This document shows positions 1 through 11,733 of a stretch of DNA of 64,000 nucleotides, piece by piece. Location of the stretch: positions 5,208,001 through 5,272,000 of the forward strand of contig WOAB01000583.1 in assembly GCA_027886185.1 (NCBI GenBank). The letters are read 5' to 3'. The DNA comes from Rheum nobile (lineage: Eukaryota > Streptophyta > Magnoliopsida > Caryophyllales > Polygonaceae). Both the position numbers and the translations under genes were made by a program. The notes beneath the pieces were generated by a model, which searched no databases, was not told the origin of the DNA, and saw only the letters and a list, made by a program, of their open reading frames with translations. Numbering within the stretch: the first letter of the stretch is position 1; each line of letters starts with the position of its first letter.

Positions 1-531
1 TTCTCAGCACTTTGTATTCTTCAATGTGTGAATGCATAAATTGAGAGAGTAATTGGACTACTCTATTTATATAACCTAATTGATGAAAGATGTGAATCTT
101 CAACAACCGGATTACATAAATAAAATAATCAAAAAGTAATCGTTAAAGATAATACTTGTTACCAAATATAATCTTTACCGATTTTACATATTTTGTTTCC
201 ATAAAGATATTACTTTAAACTCCTAAAATATATGGAAACAGGATAAGATCTCCTAGTTCTCTCTCCAACTGAAGATCTACCCTAAACAGCTCGCCGCCGC
301 TTTTCACATATTGTTCCAAGTGTTTCCAGTGTTGGCAAGCCTCAGTTCCTTCCGCCAGTTCCCACATCTGGCGTCAGCGTCTCTGTCTTGTGCTTTCCGA
401 ATCTAGAGTTCCCTTTTTGTCACACTAATGGAGATATTAATAGCAAAGGTGTTTGTCATTATCAAAACTAGGAAAATTGAGGAAGGGAACTAGGTAGGAA
501 ACTGGAGTTCCCAAAAGTTCACTTCCTAACA
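1..531 (-). repeat. 3' LTR of SIRE-1 (partial)
   Basis: This stretch matches about 14470-14998 nearly base for base and ends in the same TCCTAACA terminus (TGTTAGGA on the minus strand). The outer part of the LTR lies before base 1. Confidence 0.9.
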
Positions 532-545
532 ATTTCCCCTTTTTT
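532..545 (-). other. Polypurine tract of SIRE-1
   Basis: Read on the minus strand this is AAAAAAGGGGAAAT directly before the LTR start TGTTAGG. It is the expected plus-strand primer next to a 3' LTR. Confidence 0.75.
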
Positions 546-1053
546 GATGATGACAAACATGTAGAACTGGCATATCGAAATAGGCATGAATAATATATGA
601 GGAAAAACAAAACAATGCTAGATGTAGGATAATCATTAGTGAATTGCATATTCCCCCTTAATAACAGATCTAGTTCCTTAGTTCCCCCTTAAGGTAACAA
701 CTAGTTCAGAGTTCCTTTCAGCCTATTAGTTCCAAATTGCCAAGTCCATTCCCCCTTTGGACATCATCGAAAAGAGTCAGTTGGATGAATAACAATGATA
801 ACATAGAGAGATAAATAAACTAATGCTGAACTCTAGAGAAATGGCACCGTAATAAAGATTGAAAGCAGATCATAATCAGTGCAAAGGAACACAAACAAGT
901 TCATTAAGTATAAAAAGGACAGAGACTACATAAACAGTATAATGATAAAATAAAACACTCAGATACACACAAAAGAGGATCATAATATGGAAGTGAGATC
1001 CTAAGGGAACTACAGGTTCCGTGTCATCTGAGTAGGGAACTGAACACTGTCCC
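546..1053 (-). other. Non-coding spacer between env-like ORF and PPT of SIRE-1
   Basis: No gene is visible. The stretch holds several copies of a short GTTCCCCCTT-like word (minus strand AAGGGGGAAC), for example near 652, 681 and 750. The same words recur at the equivalent place in the second SIRE-like copy (60220-60350), so they belong to the element family. Confidence 0.5.
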
Positions 1054-2585
1054 TCACTGCTTCTGGCCCTTGGCCCTGTCTTCCTTGATCTTCTCGTCGA
1101 CTAACTTCTCAATTTCCTTGACGAGAGCAGCAGTAGCCTTCCACAACTCCACCACCATCTTATTGGTGAAGTTTCTACCCTTTTCCATAGCGGAGGCCAC
1201 CTTGTCGAAGCCGTTAATCAAAGCATTTTCAATATGCCTTAGACTGGTGAGGAGCACATGAGTGTCAGGAACCAGACGAGGATCAGACTGGCCATGCAAC
1301 ATCTCCTCTTGTTCTTCCTCAGCTTCAGACACTTCATCAGCATGCGCCTTTTGCGCAAGGCGCTTCACAGTAGTCATTGTGAGGAGGCATGAGAAGTGGG
1401 TCTCTGGGATTTCAGTGGGATAGAGACCAAGGCGGCTAAGCAACTTCTTGATGATGTGAGGGTAGGGGAGATCATGGGTGGAGTAGGACTTGCAGAATTG
1501 CATGTGGGCCAAGGTAATGCGAGGGAGATCAATGGGTTCTCCCAAGATAAGTTTCTCCATAAGTACGGCATCGGAGACAGCAATGGTGTCGCGCTTTTCT
1601 TGGCGAGGGATGATGTTTTTGATGAGAAAGGTATGGAGGATTTTCTTGTCAAGGCTCAGGTATTTGGTAAGGAGGGCACCTTTGGAGGGGGCGTTCCCAT
1701 CAAACACTGTTCGGAGGATAGCAGCCTTGCGCTTGGCTGGCCAGTTCCTTTTCACAAGCACCCCAAAGCCCTTTCCAGATTCCAGGCCGAGCACAGAACC
1801 AATCACTGCAGCAGAGACGGGTATGAGATTACCTCTCTAGGTGAGAAGGGCGTCATGGACAGGCTTGTCGTCTTTGTAAGCGACGAACTGCAGGTTCTGG
1901 TAGAAGAGGCGAACTTGATCCTCATTCACAGCAAAGGGCTCAGGAACCAGAGTGTCACAGCCCTGGAGTTAGAGCTTAGCGTGGGCGGCGATGATGCTCT
2001 CATCATCAGAGGAGGTCCAGAATTCCTCGCCGACGATGAGGGGCTCCAGAATGTTGCGGGAGGTGAGAGCAGCATCCACCTGGGAGGGAACCTGAGAGGA
2101 GGGAGTCGGAGACGAGGCCAGTGGTTTCTTGCCTTTGGCGGTGGAGGAAAGCTTCACCCTTTTTGTCGGAGTTGTCTCCTCAAGATTGAGCGAGGAGATG
2201 CCAGCACCGCCTTTTGCAGTGCGGCGCTTGACGCGGCCTGTAACTGATTGTGAGTCGCCGGGGAGTCGGAGAGAGGGGGTCGGCGTCGGAAGCAGCTCCA
2301 CATCAATAGGATCACCCTTCTGAGGGGGGAGGAGTGATGGGAGTCCTCCTTTGTCGGTGTTGGGGAGGACGGCTTGGACATGGTGTGCTCCGACGAGACC
2401 GACTTGCTTGGATCTTTTGCTGGGGACGACGTCGTCTGAACTGGGTCCATCGCAGGTGGGGGCACAGGAGATAATGCCTTTTGTGGGGTAGCCACCTGAG
2501 AGGAGGAGGGCGTGCCTTTCTGTTTTCTGAGGGCCTCAATGTAGGCCATCTCTTCTTCAGTGATCTGGGGAATTTTTGGTTCCAT
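1054..2585 (-). pseudogene. Envelope-like ORF of SIRE-1, frameshifted
   Basis: This is the third coding unit expected after pol in SIRE-type elements. It reads from an ATG at 2585 in three frames: a Ser/Pro/Thr-rich N-terminal part (2585 to about 2300), a Lys/Ser-rich middle part (about 2300-1969), and a 250-residue C-terminal part (1806-1054). The C-terminal part is alpha-helical in character, with an acidic EAEEEQEE patch and a charged Lys/Glu C-terminus. No signal peptide or clear membrane segment is visible, so 'env-like' is a positional name for a plant-transposon ORF and not proof of an envelope protein. At least two frame changes break it. The (GA)n tract lies directly upstream of its start. 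Confidence 0.65.
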
Positions 2586-2602
2586 GGCTGGGGAGGTTTG
2601 GT

Positions 2603-2603
<1 letters not shown>

Positions 2604-2679
<76 letters not shown>
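2604..2679. repeat. (GA)38 microsatellite
   Basis: About 76 uninterrupted bases of alternating AG, 18 bp upstream of the env-like ATG. On the element's sense strand it is a (TC)n/(CT)n tract in the leader of that ORF. It is absent from the second SIRE-like copy, where this region is deleted. Confidence 0.97.
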
Positions 2680-2681
<2 letters not shown>

Positions 2682-3525
2682 GGCTGGGAGTTTTCTTGAG
2701 AGAGCGGTAATTATCTTTAAGGAGAGCAGAGAGAATTGAGAAATCGGTGCCGCTCTAGGATTTCCCTGGTTGCCTTATATAATCTCTAAGCAAAAATCTA
2801 TCCAAATTGAGCCGTTGCCAAATCTATTCAAATAAGGGAACCGAATATTTCTTAAACGGCCACAAGATATTCTGAACCAGAAGGGAACCCATAAATAATC
2901 TTCATGATGATTTTTGCAGATCCATCAAATCAAAATCGGCCTTAAATCCCCTGAGATCTCTGTGTATCACAACGGCTGAAACGGCAATAACTGTCTTGGG
3001 AAGCGAACTTTGACAACGCTTGAAATTTGAATTCTGGCCGTTGAAGCATTTTTCCCAGTTCCTTTCCTTAGTGAATGACACGAAACTAGGGAGATATGGG
3101 TATATTTGATGTAGGGAACCAAGCAATCACTCAAGAAAAGTACGTACCCATATAATTGAAATTAGGAAGGCAATTTTGACACTACACAGATAATTCCTAG
3201 TGTGGACTAGACAATGGATCATAAGGAATTATGCAATGTAATCAGGCTTAGGGACGGCTTATAGTCAATCATCATGTCGGCTTGTAATATAGGATAGATG
3301 TGATCAAATTGACTATTTTAAGGCTAACAAAGAGATGTAGACATGCATAAGATATATCATGAAAGAATATGCGATCATGCCATAATTAAGAACATGCTTT
3401 AGAACCAATATTACAGGACATGTGAGGCCATCACAAGATCAAATATCATCAATATTGTCAATGGAACCATAGAAAAGATCAAGTCTAGTCAAAGCAAGGG
3501 GAACTAGTAAAGGCAATCGGAACTA
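2680..3525 (-). other. Spacer between pol and the env-like ORF of SIRE-1
   Basis: No coding region is convincing here. The sequence has a related counterpart at about 60770-61470 in the second SIRE-like copy, which shows it is an element spacer and not captured host DNA. Confidence 0.5.
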
Positions 3526-5490
3526 CTAGTTTAGGGAGATCATTCCTAGAAGTAACCTAAAGGACATGTAAGGTTCTCGATTTAGTACTTTGGTGAATAT
3601 ATCGGCAATTTGATCTTCCGTCCTACAATGTTCTAGCAGTATGTTCCCTTTTTCAACATGATCACGCAAGAAATGATGCCTAATGTCAATATGTTTAGTC
3701 CTAGTATGATGCACATGATTCTTGGATATGTTGATTGCACTAGTATTGTCACATAAGATTTTGAGGGGGCCAAAAGACATACCAAAATCCGCGAGTTATT
3801 GCTTGAGCCAGAGTAGTTGGGAACAGCAAGCAGCGGCTGCGATATACTCAGCTTCCGTAGTGGATAGTGCCACTGAGTTTTGTTTCTTTGAGCCCCAAGA
3901 GATCAAGCAGGGCCCGAGGAACTGGGCCATTTCAGAAGTGCTCTTGCGATCAACCAAGTATCCAGCATAGTCTGCATCCGTGTATCCAAGAAGATTGAAG
4001 TGGCAATCCTTGGGGTACCAAAGACAGAGGTCGTCGGTTCCCTTTAGATAGCGAAATATGCGCTTCACTTCAGTTAAGTGAGATTCCCTTGGATCAGCTT
4101 GAAACCTGGCACATAGACAGACAGCAAACACAATATTTGGCCTACTAGCGGTTAGATACATCAAGGAACCTATCATACCACGATAGAGCTTCTCCTCAAC
4201 TCTTTTTCCAGTATGATCAGCGGTGAGACGAGTTGCAGGGGAGATGGGAGTAGACATAGGTTTGCTTGAATCCATTTTGAACTTCTTCAAGAGCTCCTTC
4301 AGATATTTATGTTGATGGATTTGAATCCCATCGGCCTTCTGAGTGACTTGCAATCCCAGGAAGAATGTGAGTTCCCCAATCATGCTCATTTCGAACTCGC
4401 TGCTCATTAAGTTTTTGAACTTTTCTACAAGAGACAGGTTAGTGAAACCAAAAATAATATCATCTACATATACCTGGACCACTAGAATGTCACCTTTCAC
4501 ATCCAAGATGAATAGAGTTTTGTCGATCACACCACGGCGATAGCCATTAGCTGTTAGGAACTGGGCAAGGCGATCATACCAAGCACGGGGAGCTTGTTTT
4601 AAGCCATAGAGTGCCTTGTCCAAGAAATACACGTGGTCAGGGTGATCATCATCCTCAAATCCTGGAGGTTGCTTGACATATACTTCCTCTTGAAGAATGC
4701 CATTTAGGAAGGCAGTCTTCACGTCCATTTGAAAGAGCTTGAAGCCTTTGTGAGAGGCGTAAGCAATAAGCAAACGAATGGCTTCCAGTCTTGCTACTGG
4801 GGAATATGTCTCATCGTAATCAATTCATTCTTGTTGATTATAGCCTTGAGCAACCAATCGAGCTTTGTTCCTTGATACTGCACCAGAATCATCCAGCTTG
4901 TTGCGAAAAACCCACTGAGTTCCTATGATGTGTCTGTTAGGAGGACGAGGAACTAGTCGCCAGACTTTGTTCCTTTCGAACTGGTGAAGTTCTTCTTGCA
5001 TAGCAATGATCCAGTCGGCATCCTTTAGTGCTTTCGTAATGTTCTTGGGTTCTATAAGAGACAGAAAAGCATTGAAAGCACAATATGTCATATCCTCAAA
5101 TCCATACCTGACTGGGGGCTTGGTTGTCCTTTTGTCTCTATTAGGAACAAGCAAGTCAGTTCCTGGAGTTTCAGCTTCTGTAGGGGCGGTAGCTGAAGAA
5201 GAGGCGACATGTTGATCATTGTCCGTTCCCTGTATGGTCGTATTGACTTGAGCAGTTGGATCAGAGGGAACTGGGACGGAGATCACATCTTCTGGTTGAG
5301 TAGGAAGAGCTGGAGAGCTTTTTGTGGATGTCGACTCCTTGGGATCAATCAAAGGAGTTGAGTTGGGAGACTTAGCGAAGGAGGGATAGGAATTTGGCTT
5401 GGAGGGTGCTTCATCATCAGAGTCTTCACTTGGTCGTTGAAATGGATCTTCCGAGGGAACTGAGAGATCCTGCACAGACTTTGAAGGCAA
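3526..5490 (-). pseudogene. SIRE-1 pol: reverse transcriptase and RNase H
   Basis: Reverse transcriptase copies element RNA into DNA, and RNase H removes the RNA strand. From 5490 downwards a Pro/Ser-rich linker is followed by the RT start (WVFRNKLDDSG, NKARLVAQGYNQ). An in-frame TGA comes at about 4822-4824, just before the IDYDETYSPVARL block. The RT core follows (QMDVKTAFLNG, YGLKQAPRAWYD, and the catalytic YVDD at about 4460). RNase H follows with STTEAEYIAAAA and, after an in-frame TAA at about 3793, the C-terminal block with DQIADIFTK. The two nonsense codons and the frame change from integrase at about 5490 inactivate it. The order and wording fit SIRE. Confidence 0.85.
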
Positions 5491-6269
5491 TTTTCATTGA
5501 AAACAACATGAATACTTTCCTCTACCTTTTTTGTCCGTTTGTTGAAGACCTTGTAGGTTTTGTTGTTTGAAGCATATCCGATGAAAATCCCTTCATCGCT
5601 TCGTGGATCAAACTTCCCCAGATTGTCCTTCCCATTATTGTGAACAAAGCATTTGCATCCAAAGACACGCAGATGAGCAATGTTGGGAACTCGGCCTCGA
5701 AGGAGCTCATATGAAGTCTTCTCAAGCATAGGGCGTAGCATGGCCCGATTTAGGATATAGCAAGCTGTATTGACGGCTTCTGCCCAGAAAGATTGAGAGA
5801 GCCCACTTGAGATTAGCATGGTGCGAGCCATATCTTCCAAAGTTCTATTCTTCCTTTCAACAACCCCATTCTGTTGTGGGGTGTAGGGAGCTGAGAAATT
5901 GTGATCGATTCCATGTTCCCTGCAAAAGGTTAGAAAATCTCCATTTTCGAACTCAGTTCCATGATCGGAACGAATGGCTCGAAGAGATACATTCAATGAT
6001 CTTTCAAGCAAGGGAACTAGCTCACTAAACCTATTAAAGACTTCACTTTTAGATTTAATAAATAATGTCCAAGTGAATCTTGAATATTCATCAACAAGTA
6101 CTAGAATATACCTGTTATCACCAATGCTTTGAACTCGCATAGGACCGCAGAGATCCATGTGAATGAGTTCCAGAGGTTTGGAAGAGCTTACCAGTGTTTT
6201 GGACTTAAAAGGAACTGCAGACTTGTTTCCCTTGAACACAGTCAGAGCAGATTTTTGACTTCTCAGCAT
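5480..6269 (-). pseudogene. SIRE-1 pol: integrase
   Basis: Integrase joins element DNA to the host chromosome. Visible in order are HMDLCGPM with the first catalytic Asp, a second Asp in IRSDHGTEF, and the region FSAPYTPQQNGVVERKNR with the catalytic Glu. The copia-specific C-terminal block follows (SFWAEAVNTACYILNR, FGCKCFV, FDPRSDEGIFIGYA). The DD35E residues are all present. The reading frame differs from the protease part upstream (frame change about 6225-6269) and from the RT linker downstream (about 5490). This is a decayed copy and not a functional polyprotein. Confidence 0.85.
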
Positions 6270-6801
6270 TTATTTTAGGAAGGCCACGAACCAGTTCCTT
6301 TTGGTGCAGCTTGTGAATTAACTTGATGCTTGCATGACCAAGTCGTTGATGCCAGAGGTTTGTTTGATCGTCAATGGAAGAGAGACAAAGCTTTTCTTTG
6401 GGAACAAACTTTGGATCAATGATGTAGACGTTATTGAACCTTTTTCCTTTTAGGATTACAGTTCCCTGTCTATCTTCCACGAAACATTCCTTTGAGGTAA
6501 AGCGAACCTCATTTCCCCCTTGATCACACAGTTGTGACACACTTATTAGATCAAAACCTAAATTTTCAACTAGGTTAACGTTACTTACCTTAATGTGATC
6601 GGTGAGATTCACACTTCCAGTTCCACAGATTATTCCCTTTCTCTTATCTCCGAAGGAAATGGTTCCTCCTCGGTGTTGCTGAAGTGACGACATTTTTCTT
6701 CTATTTCCGGTCATATGGCACGAGCATCCACTGTCTATGTACCATTTGTCTTGTTGTCGCACTTCGTCCTGCACAAGGGAACTCAAACTTTTGGAACCCA
6801 A
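6205..6801 (-). pseudogene. SIRE-1 pol: aspartic protease and GAG-pre-integrase domain
   Basis: The protease active site appears as WYIDSGCSCHMTG (Asp-Ser-Gly) near the start of this frame at about 6740, with the flap region further on. The zinc-binding HHCC domain that precedes copia integrases follows: LWHQRLGHAS and ICSDCVQGK. A frame change about 6795 separates it from gag, and another about 6225 separates it from integrase. The protease would cut the Gag-Pol polyprotein; this copy is broken. Confidence 0.8.
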
Positions 6802-8241
6802 CTAAGCTTAGCTTTCCTGGGCGAATGAGGTTGGTATCTTATCTGTGGGTTAGAAGCAGGAACAAAATAATAAGGATCATTCAAGTCATTAATGGTATGC
6901 ATCCTTTTCTTATTATTTATTTTTTGGTTCCTTTTCCTAGCATTTTCTTCCATTTGTCTTTTCTTGTGAATGCATTCATGAATGTAGTGGCCATTCTTAC
7001 CACAATGCCAGCAAACACGATTGTAGACAACATGACCATACTTACCATGACCTGGTCGGAATGGTCTTTCTTGCTTTCTCTGCTCAAAGTTAACTTTCTT
7101 ACCTTTAGTTCCCCGAGCTTGGTCAATATACATCTTGTGAGCATTCTGACCATTGAACCAAGTTTGATTTTCCTTAGGCTTCTGTTCAAGCACTTTTACC
7201 TTTTCTTCTAGGAACTGGTTTTTGTCGCGAGAAGTTTGTAGCGCACAATTGAGAGATTCATTTTTTTCGACCAGTTCCCTTCTTATTTTCTCATTTTCAG
7301 CAGAGCATGTTTCCTCATAATCTTTGTTACCAGGATAGCCAAGACCATATCGTTGCTTAACAAAAATAGTTTGATTCACAGTTTTCTCATTTATAGAGTG
7401 AGTGAGATGATCAAGTTTGTTTATTATTTCAGTAATCATAGAGGAATTGTTCATTTCAGAATCATTAGAAGGGACCTTAGGATTGTCAGCATGCATGGGT
7501 TCCTTTTTAACATTGATGCAAGACTCACACTTTCTAGAAGAATTAGCAAGAGTTTTAGCAAGTAACTTCTCAGATTCATCAAATTTCTTGCCCCAGACAG
7601 AGTTTTTAGTGGTTAAACCGGATATCTCATCTTCATATTCCTCTATTTTCTCTTGGAGGGAACTAATTTCCTTTCCAAATTTCTTAATGACCTTGATTAA
7701 CTGTTTTTTATCACATTCAAGAAGAGATTTAGAAAGGTCAGAAAAAGATCCCTCGGAGTCATCTGATTCAGTTGAGTCCTCCTTGGCCATTAAGCATTTT
7801 CCTCCAGAAGTTCGATTTGTCTCCAGTTCCCCTTCAGAGTCTTCAGAGTCGTCTCCAAAGGTAGCAAACAGAGCCTTCTTCTGCATGGATTTGTCTTCTT
7901 CATTAGCGTTCTTAGGACAGCTCCTAGCTATGTGTCCTATTTCCTTGTATTGATAGCAGGAGATTTCAGAGAGGTCTCTTTTCTGGAAGTTCTTTTTGAA
8001 ATTGCCTTTGATAAAGTGCTTTCTGATGTGTTTGGTAACCAAGGTTGTCATCTCATCATCTTCTTCTTCAAGATCGGAGTTTTCTTCCTCCATTTCCAGC
8101 CTGGAAAATGCCTTTGAGATTTTTAAGGCGATTCCCTTTTCCACCTTTTTTGCGGAGCTTGCTTTGAGTGCTTCCCTTTCTTCAACTTCCAGTTTCCCTA
8201 TGATTTGAGTTAAGGGAAGACCTTGAATACCAGGAGTGGTC
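6783..8241 (-). pseudogene. SIRE-1 gag, C-terminal two thirds
   Basis: Gag is the capsid/nucleocapsid protein of the element. After the gypsy insertion site the frame resumes with TPGIQGLPLTQIIGKLEVEE, a Lys-rich region, then a first zinc knuckle in which the second Cys is Tyr (CYQYKEIGHIARSC). An acidic linker and a coiled-coil-like stretch with heptads of Leu/Lys/Glu follow (about 7700-7150). A second, intact CCHC knuckle, CWHCGKNGHYIHEC, lies at about 6970-7015. The ORF runs into the protease region with a frame change. Residues translated upstream of 8242 in this frame belong to the inserted LTR. Confidence 0.8.
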
Positions 8242-8246
8242 TTTAG

Positions 8247-10993
8247 TGTAACACCCCCAAATCGTAACCCATTTGAAAAGGTATTACCGCTAGTGACCTC
8301 GGTGTTCCTTACCGAAGCCACCCAAGGCTTTACCGGTTTAAACACAATCATGAAACACAAATGATACAAAATCATTGTAATATTTAATTAAATCATGAAT
8401 CCCGGGATTACATCCCAATCCCGAATAGGACAAATATACAGAGTTAAATCAAACACAGCGGAAGTCTTTCTTAAAATATTACAAAAGAGTTGTGATCACC
8501 ATGATCACATGCCCAAGGATCTCAACCTGATTAAAATTATTAAAACATCAAAACAACCGTCATCTTCATAGTCAATCTAGTCTCCTCATATCTGCGTTCT
8601 ATCTGATGTGCCGAATCGAACTGATGACACCAGCCCACATGCGGAGAACAATGTTTGTGGGTTAGTCTACTTGAATAGACTAGCAAGGGTAAAAAGCAGA
8701 GTGGTTCGAGTGATCGTAACCGTTTACTATCATTGTCCCTCGAATAATAACCGAAGGGACGATACATAACCCGACACTTTCATGGAATAACAACAAGAGG
8801 TATGCAGAAGAGACGACTCTGGAAGACTGAATCTCCACAGAGACCGACCCGAAAGAGACTCCAAGAGATTGAGTCTTAAGGAAATATGACAAGTCTGGAA
8901 CATTATAGTTTCATATGTATATACATAACATTAAAAATTGACTGAGATGCTTCGGTTCACGACCAACCTCACCGTATAATGCGAATCACCGCATGATACG
9001 ACTCCAGATTGGAAAGAGAACGTACTACATTCAAGTCTAAACGAGTTTTCCTAGCCGCACTATTACTTAGCTGTGCTACTCGTCGAGGTATATTAATCAT
9101 GTGCGAACCTATGGCACTTATCTTATTTAATTCCAAAACACACAATTACGTTATAAACTTTTAGGATCAGCTCGTCCCGAGACGAGAGATCTTTTGGGAA
9201 CACTCACAAGATTTGTGACACTGTTTAAGTGCACCACCTCTTCACCCGAGTAAAGAGGTAGGTCATGACCATCCAATTGGTATTAGGTGGGGACGAGCCA
9301 CCTCTCTACCTGATTATAAAGAAACGACTGGACTCCAGGGCCTCAGTGACGTTCCTACGAATACTCGTTCTAACTAAACAGTTCAGAACAGTCAAATAAT
9401 CATATTAAAGCCATCACGGCTAACATCATAGATATATTTCAATCTAGGTATATATATATATATAATAGCGTTGTTCTAGCAGATATACAACCTATTATAT
9501 TATCCATTTTAATTTCCAAATATAGTTTCATAAAACTGTTCTCAGACATGAACAATGATCAATCCAAATTAATTAACAATTAAGCAATTGATAATTAATG
9601 GAAACATGGAATGATAAGCAAGAGCGAACCGCCACTTGCCTTAGATCTGACGAAAGTTCTAACGGCTTTAACGACGACGATTCCCGGGTCTGATCAGGGA
9701 CAGTTCTCGGATCTCAAATCCTTCTGGAACGACCCATAATAAAACCCTAAATTAGATTCAATATCTACATATACGAATCTAAAGGAATAAGAAACGAATC
9801 AAGGAACGAGGCTTCGATCCATGCCCAAACACCCAAAACACACACTCGGCACCATGAACCACGCTTGCCGTGGGGTGCGGCGGTCATGGGGCCGCAGGGT
9901 GCGGTGCCTGGACAGAGGCGAAGAACGAGAGCGACAACGGGGGAAAACTCACCCAAATCGATCCCTTAGGCTTCGATTCTTCTTGGTTCGAGTCTACCAC
10001 CCTCTTAAGCTACCAACAAGCTCTAAGAACCTCCTGAAAACGGATCGAAACAAGGCCGGAACGACCATGCAAATCGAGTTCAAAGTTCAGCAAAAATCAT
10101 GAATTTCAGAGGGAAAATCAGTGAGCTTCAAGGGTTTTAGTACCAAGTTTTGATCGACTTCCACTTTGAATCGATCTTCCTTTGGCTTCTAATCCTCTTA
10201 AGCTACACACCACCTTCAAGGAACACCTTCTCCTTGCTCTAACCAATGACAGAAACGCTCACAAACCGAGCTCAAAGTTCAGCAAAAGCCACTGATTTCT
10301 GGTTTTTGACAGAAGAGAGGAGGAAGAAGATGGTGAGAAGCTGAGTTCTGGCCTCTCCCACGACTTCTCCTCTTCTTAAATAGGCCAACCAAGACGTCTA
10401 CAAGCAAGCCACGCATGCAGAGAGGTGTCTCAACCAGAAGAAGAGCCGTGGGGAGCAAGGATCGGCCAAGCATGACGCGGACAAAACCTTATCGCGATGA
10501 CGAACTCACTGACGTCTTACCGCGGGGTGCGGCACTCTTCTCACCGCGGGGTGCGGCACTCTTTTCACCGCGGGGTGCGGTGGTGACCATCAGGAAATCG
10601 TCCTGACTTCGACGGGGCCGTTCTCTCAGCTCCGAACTCCAAATGAGGTGATTCCAAATCGAGGAGTTAGATCTAGAAGTGTCTTTTAATCCTTCCAAAT
10701 TTCACATTGTATGGATTATGGAATCAAGAGTTATGACGATTTTTCTAAAAGGTCGCATTAGAATGGCCGAAGGAAGTATGGGTACGAGTTCTTTTAACCA
10801 CGGGTTAAATATATTTGTACCCGAATATCCTTTTAGCCTGAAAATACTTTAACTATATTTTATATTGCTCAGAAAAATATTACAGAGACCAAACATCTTA
10901 TAGGATGTCCGTATCTTCTCTGAATTTAATCTGTCTTGCAACATGGGCTAAAGAAAATTCCAAATTTTCTCGTACCAAACGCGGGATATTACA
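8247..10993 (-). repeat. 3' LTR of the nested Tekay-like gypsy element
   Basis: A 2.75-kb terminal repeat. Bases 9195-10993 recur nearly unchanged at 11734-13534. It contains a (TA)n tract at about 9450 and GC-rich CCGCGGGGTGCGG motifs at 9870-9910 and 10518-10585 in otherwise AT-rich DNA. Small ORFs inside it are duplicated in the other LTR and look non-coding. Confidence 0.9.
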
Positions 10994-11014
10994 TTACCTC
11001 CCCCTTAAAAGAAG
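10994..11014 (-). other. Polypurine tract of the nested Tekay-like element
   Basis: Minus strand reads CTTTTAAGGGGGAGGTAA directly before the LTR start TGTAATATCC. This is the expected primer position and fixes the orientation of the element. Confidence 0.75.
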
Positions 11015-11071
11015 TTTCGACCCCGAAACTTGGCCGAAAACAACTTGGGAAAGCATCTATGCATATCCTCC

Positions 11072-11498
11072 TCAGTCTTCCAGAGCAAACACTATTGATG
11101 CAAGATCTAGATCATACGTCAGATAGTTTGCTTTATAGGTTTTCAGTTGTCTAGATGCGTATGCAAAAACCTTGCCTCTTTGCACCAAGACATATCTCAA
11201 CCTACTCTTCGAAGCATCACTATAGACTATATAATCATCATCCTCTTTTGGCAGCGCTACAACCGGTGTCGAGGTCAGACACTTTTTCAACTTCTTGAAA
11301 ACTGGCCTCGCACTTGTCACTCCAGACAAACTTCTTGTGGACCTTGCGGAGCAAATCGGTCATGGGTAGAGTGATTTTAGAAAATCCTTCCACGAACCGT
11401 CTGTAATGTTCAACAAATCCAAGGAAATTGCGCACCTCGTTCACATTCTGAGGCCGCTTCCAATCAGCTATCCCTTCAATCTTCTGGGGATCAACCAT
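11072..11498 (-). pseudogene. Gypsy RT/RNase H remnant
   Basis: Two overlapping frames on the minus strand carry the end of a Ty3/gypsy reverse transcriptase (MVDPQKIEGIADWKRP, NEVRNFLGFVEHYRRF) and the start of RNase H (YIVYSDASKSRLRYVLVQ, FAYASRQLK), with a frame change at about 11270-11300. The catalytic YVDD block, integrase, protease and gag are missing. Bases 11499-11733 hold only a short degraded trace of the upstream protease-RT region. Confidence 0.8.
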
Positions 11499-11733
11499 AA
11501 CCCCATTTTTTTATTAATCACGTGGCCTCTAGATGACATCGTCATAGTCTTCGAATTAAAATCGATGACCGCCTCATGACGCGTCAGCTAATCCATACTG
11601 AGAAAATGTCGCATGGAACCATGGTCATTCAGATCAATTCCTCTTCCTCGGTGTCCTCCCTCGGTTATGTCTCAGGAACCTTGGTCTATCGGACACTACT
11701 CCTACCGACTCAGAGAGTACGGTCTTCACCTTC

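Noticed and set aside
1396..2247. 283-codon plus-strand ORF over the env-like region
   Set aside because: It is antisense to the env-like ORF of SIRE-1, and its residues show no family features.
2481..2699. Plus-strand ORF with an Arg-Glu repeat
   Set aside because: It is the translation of the (GA)n microsatellite and lies antisense to the env-like ORF.
9765..10698. Small ORFs in the Tekay-like LTR, repeated at 12306-13239
   Set aside because: They are duplicated only because the LTR is duplicated; they are short and overlap on both strands.
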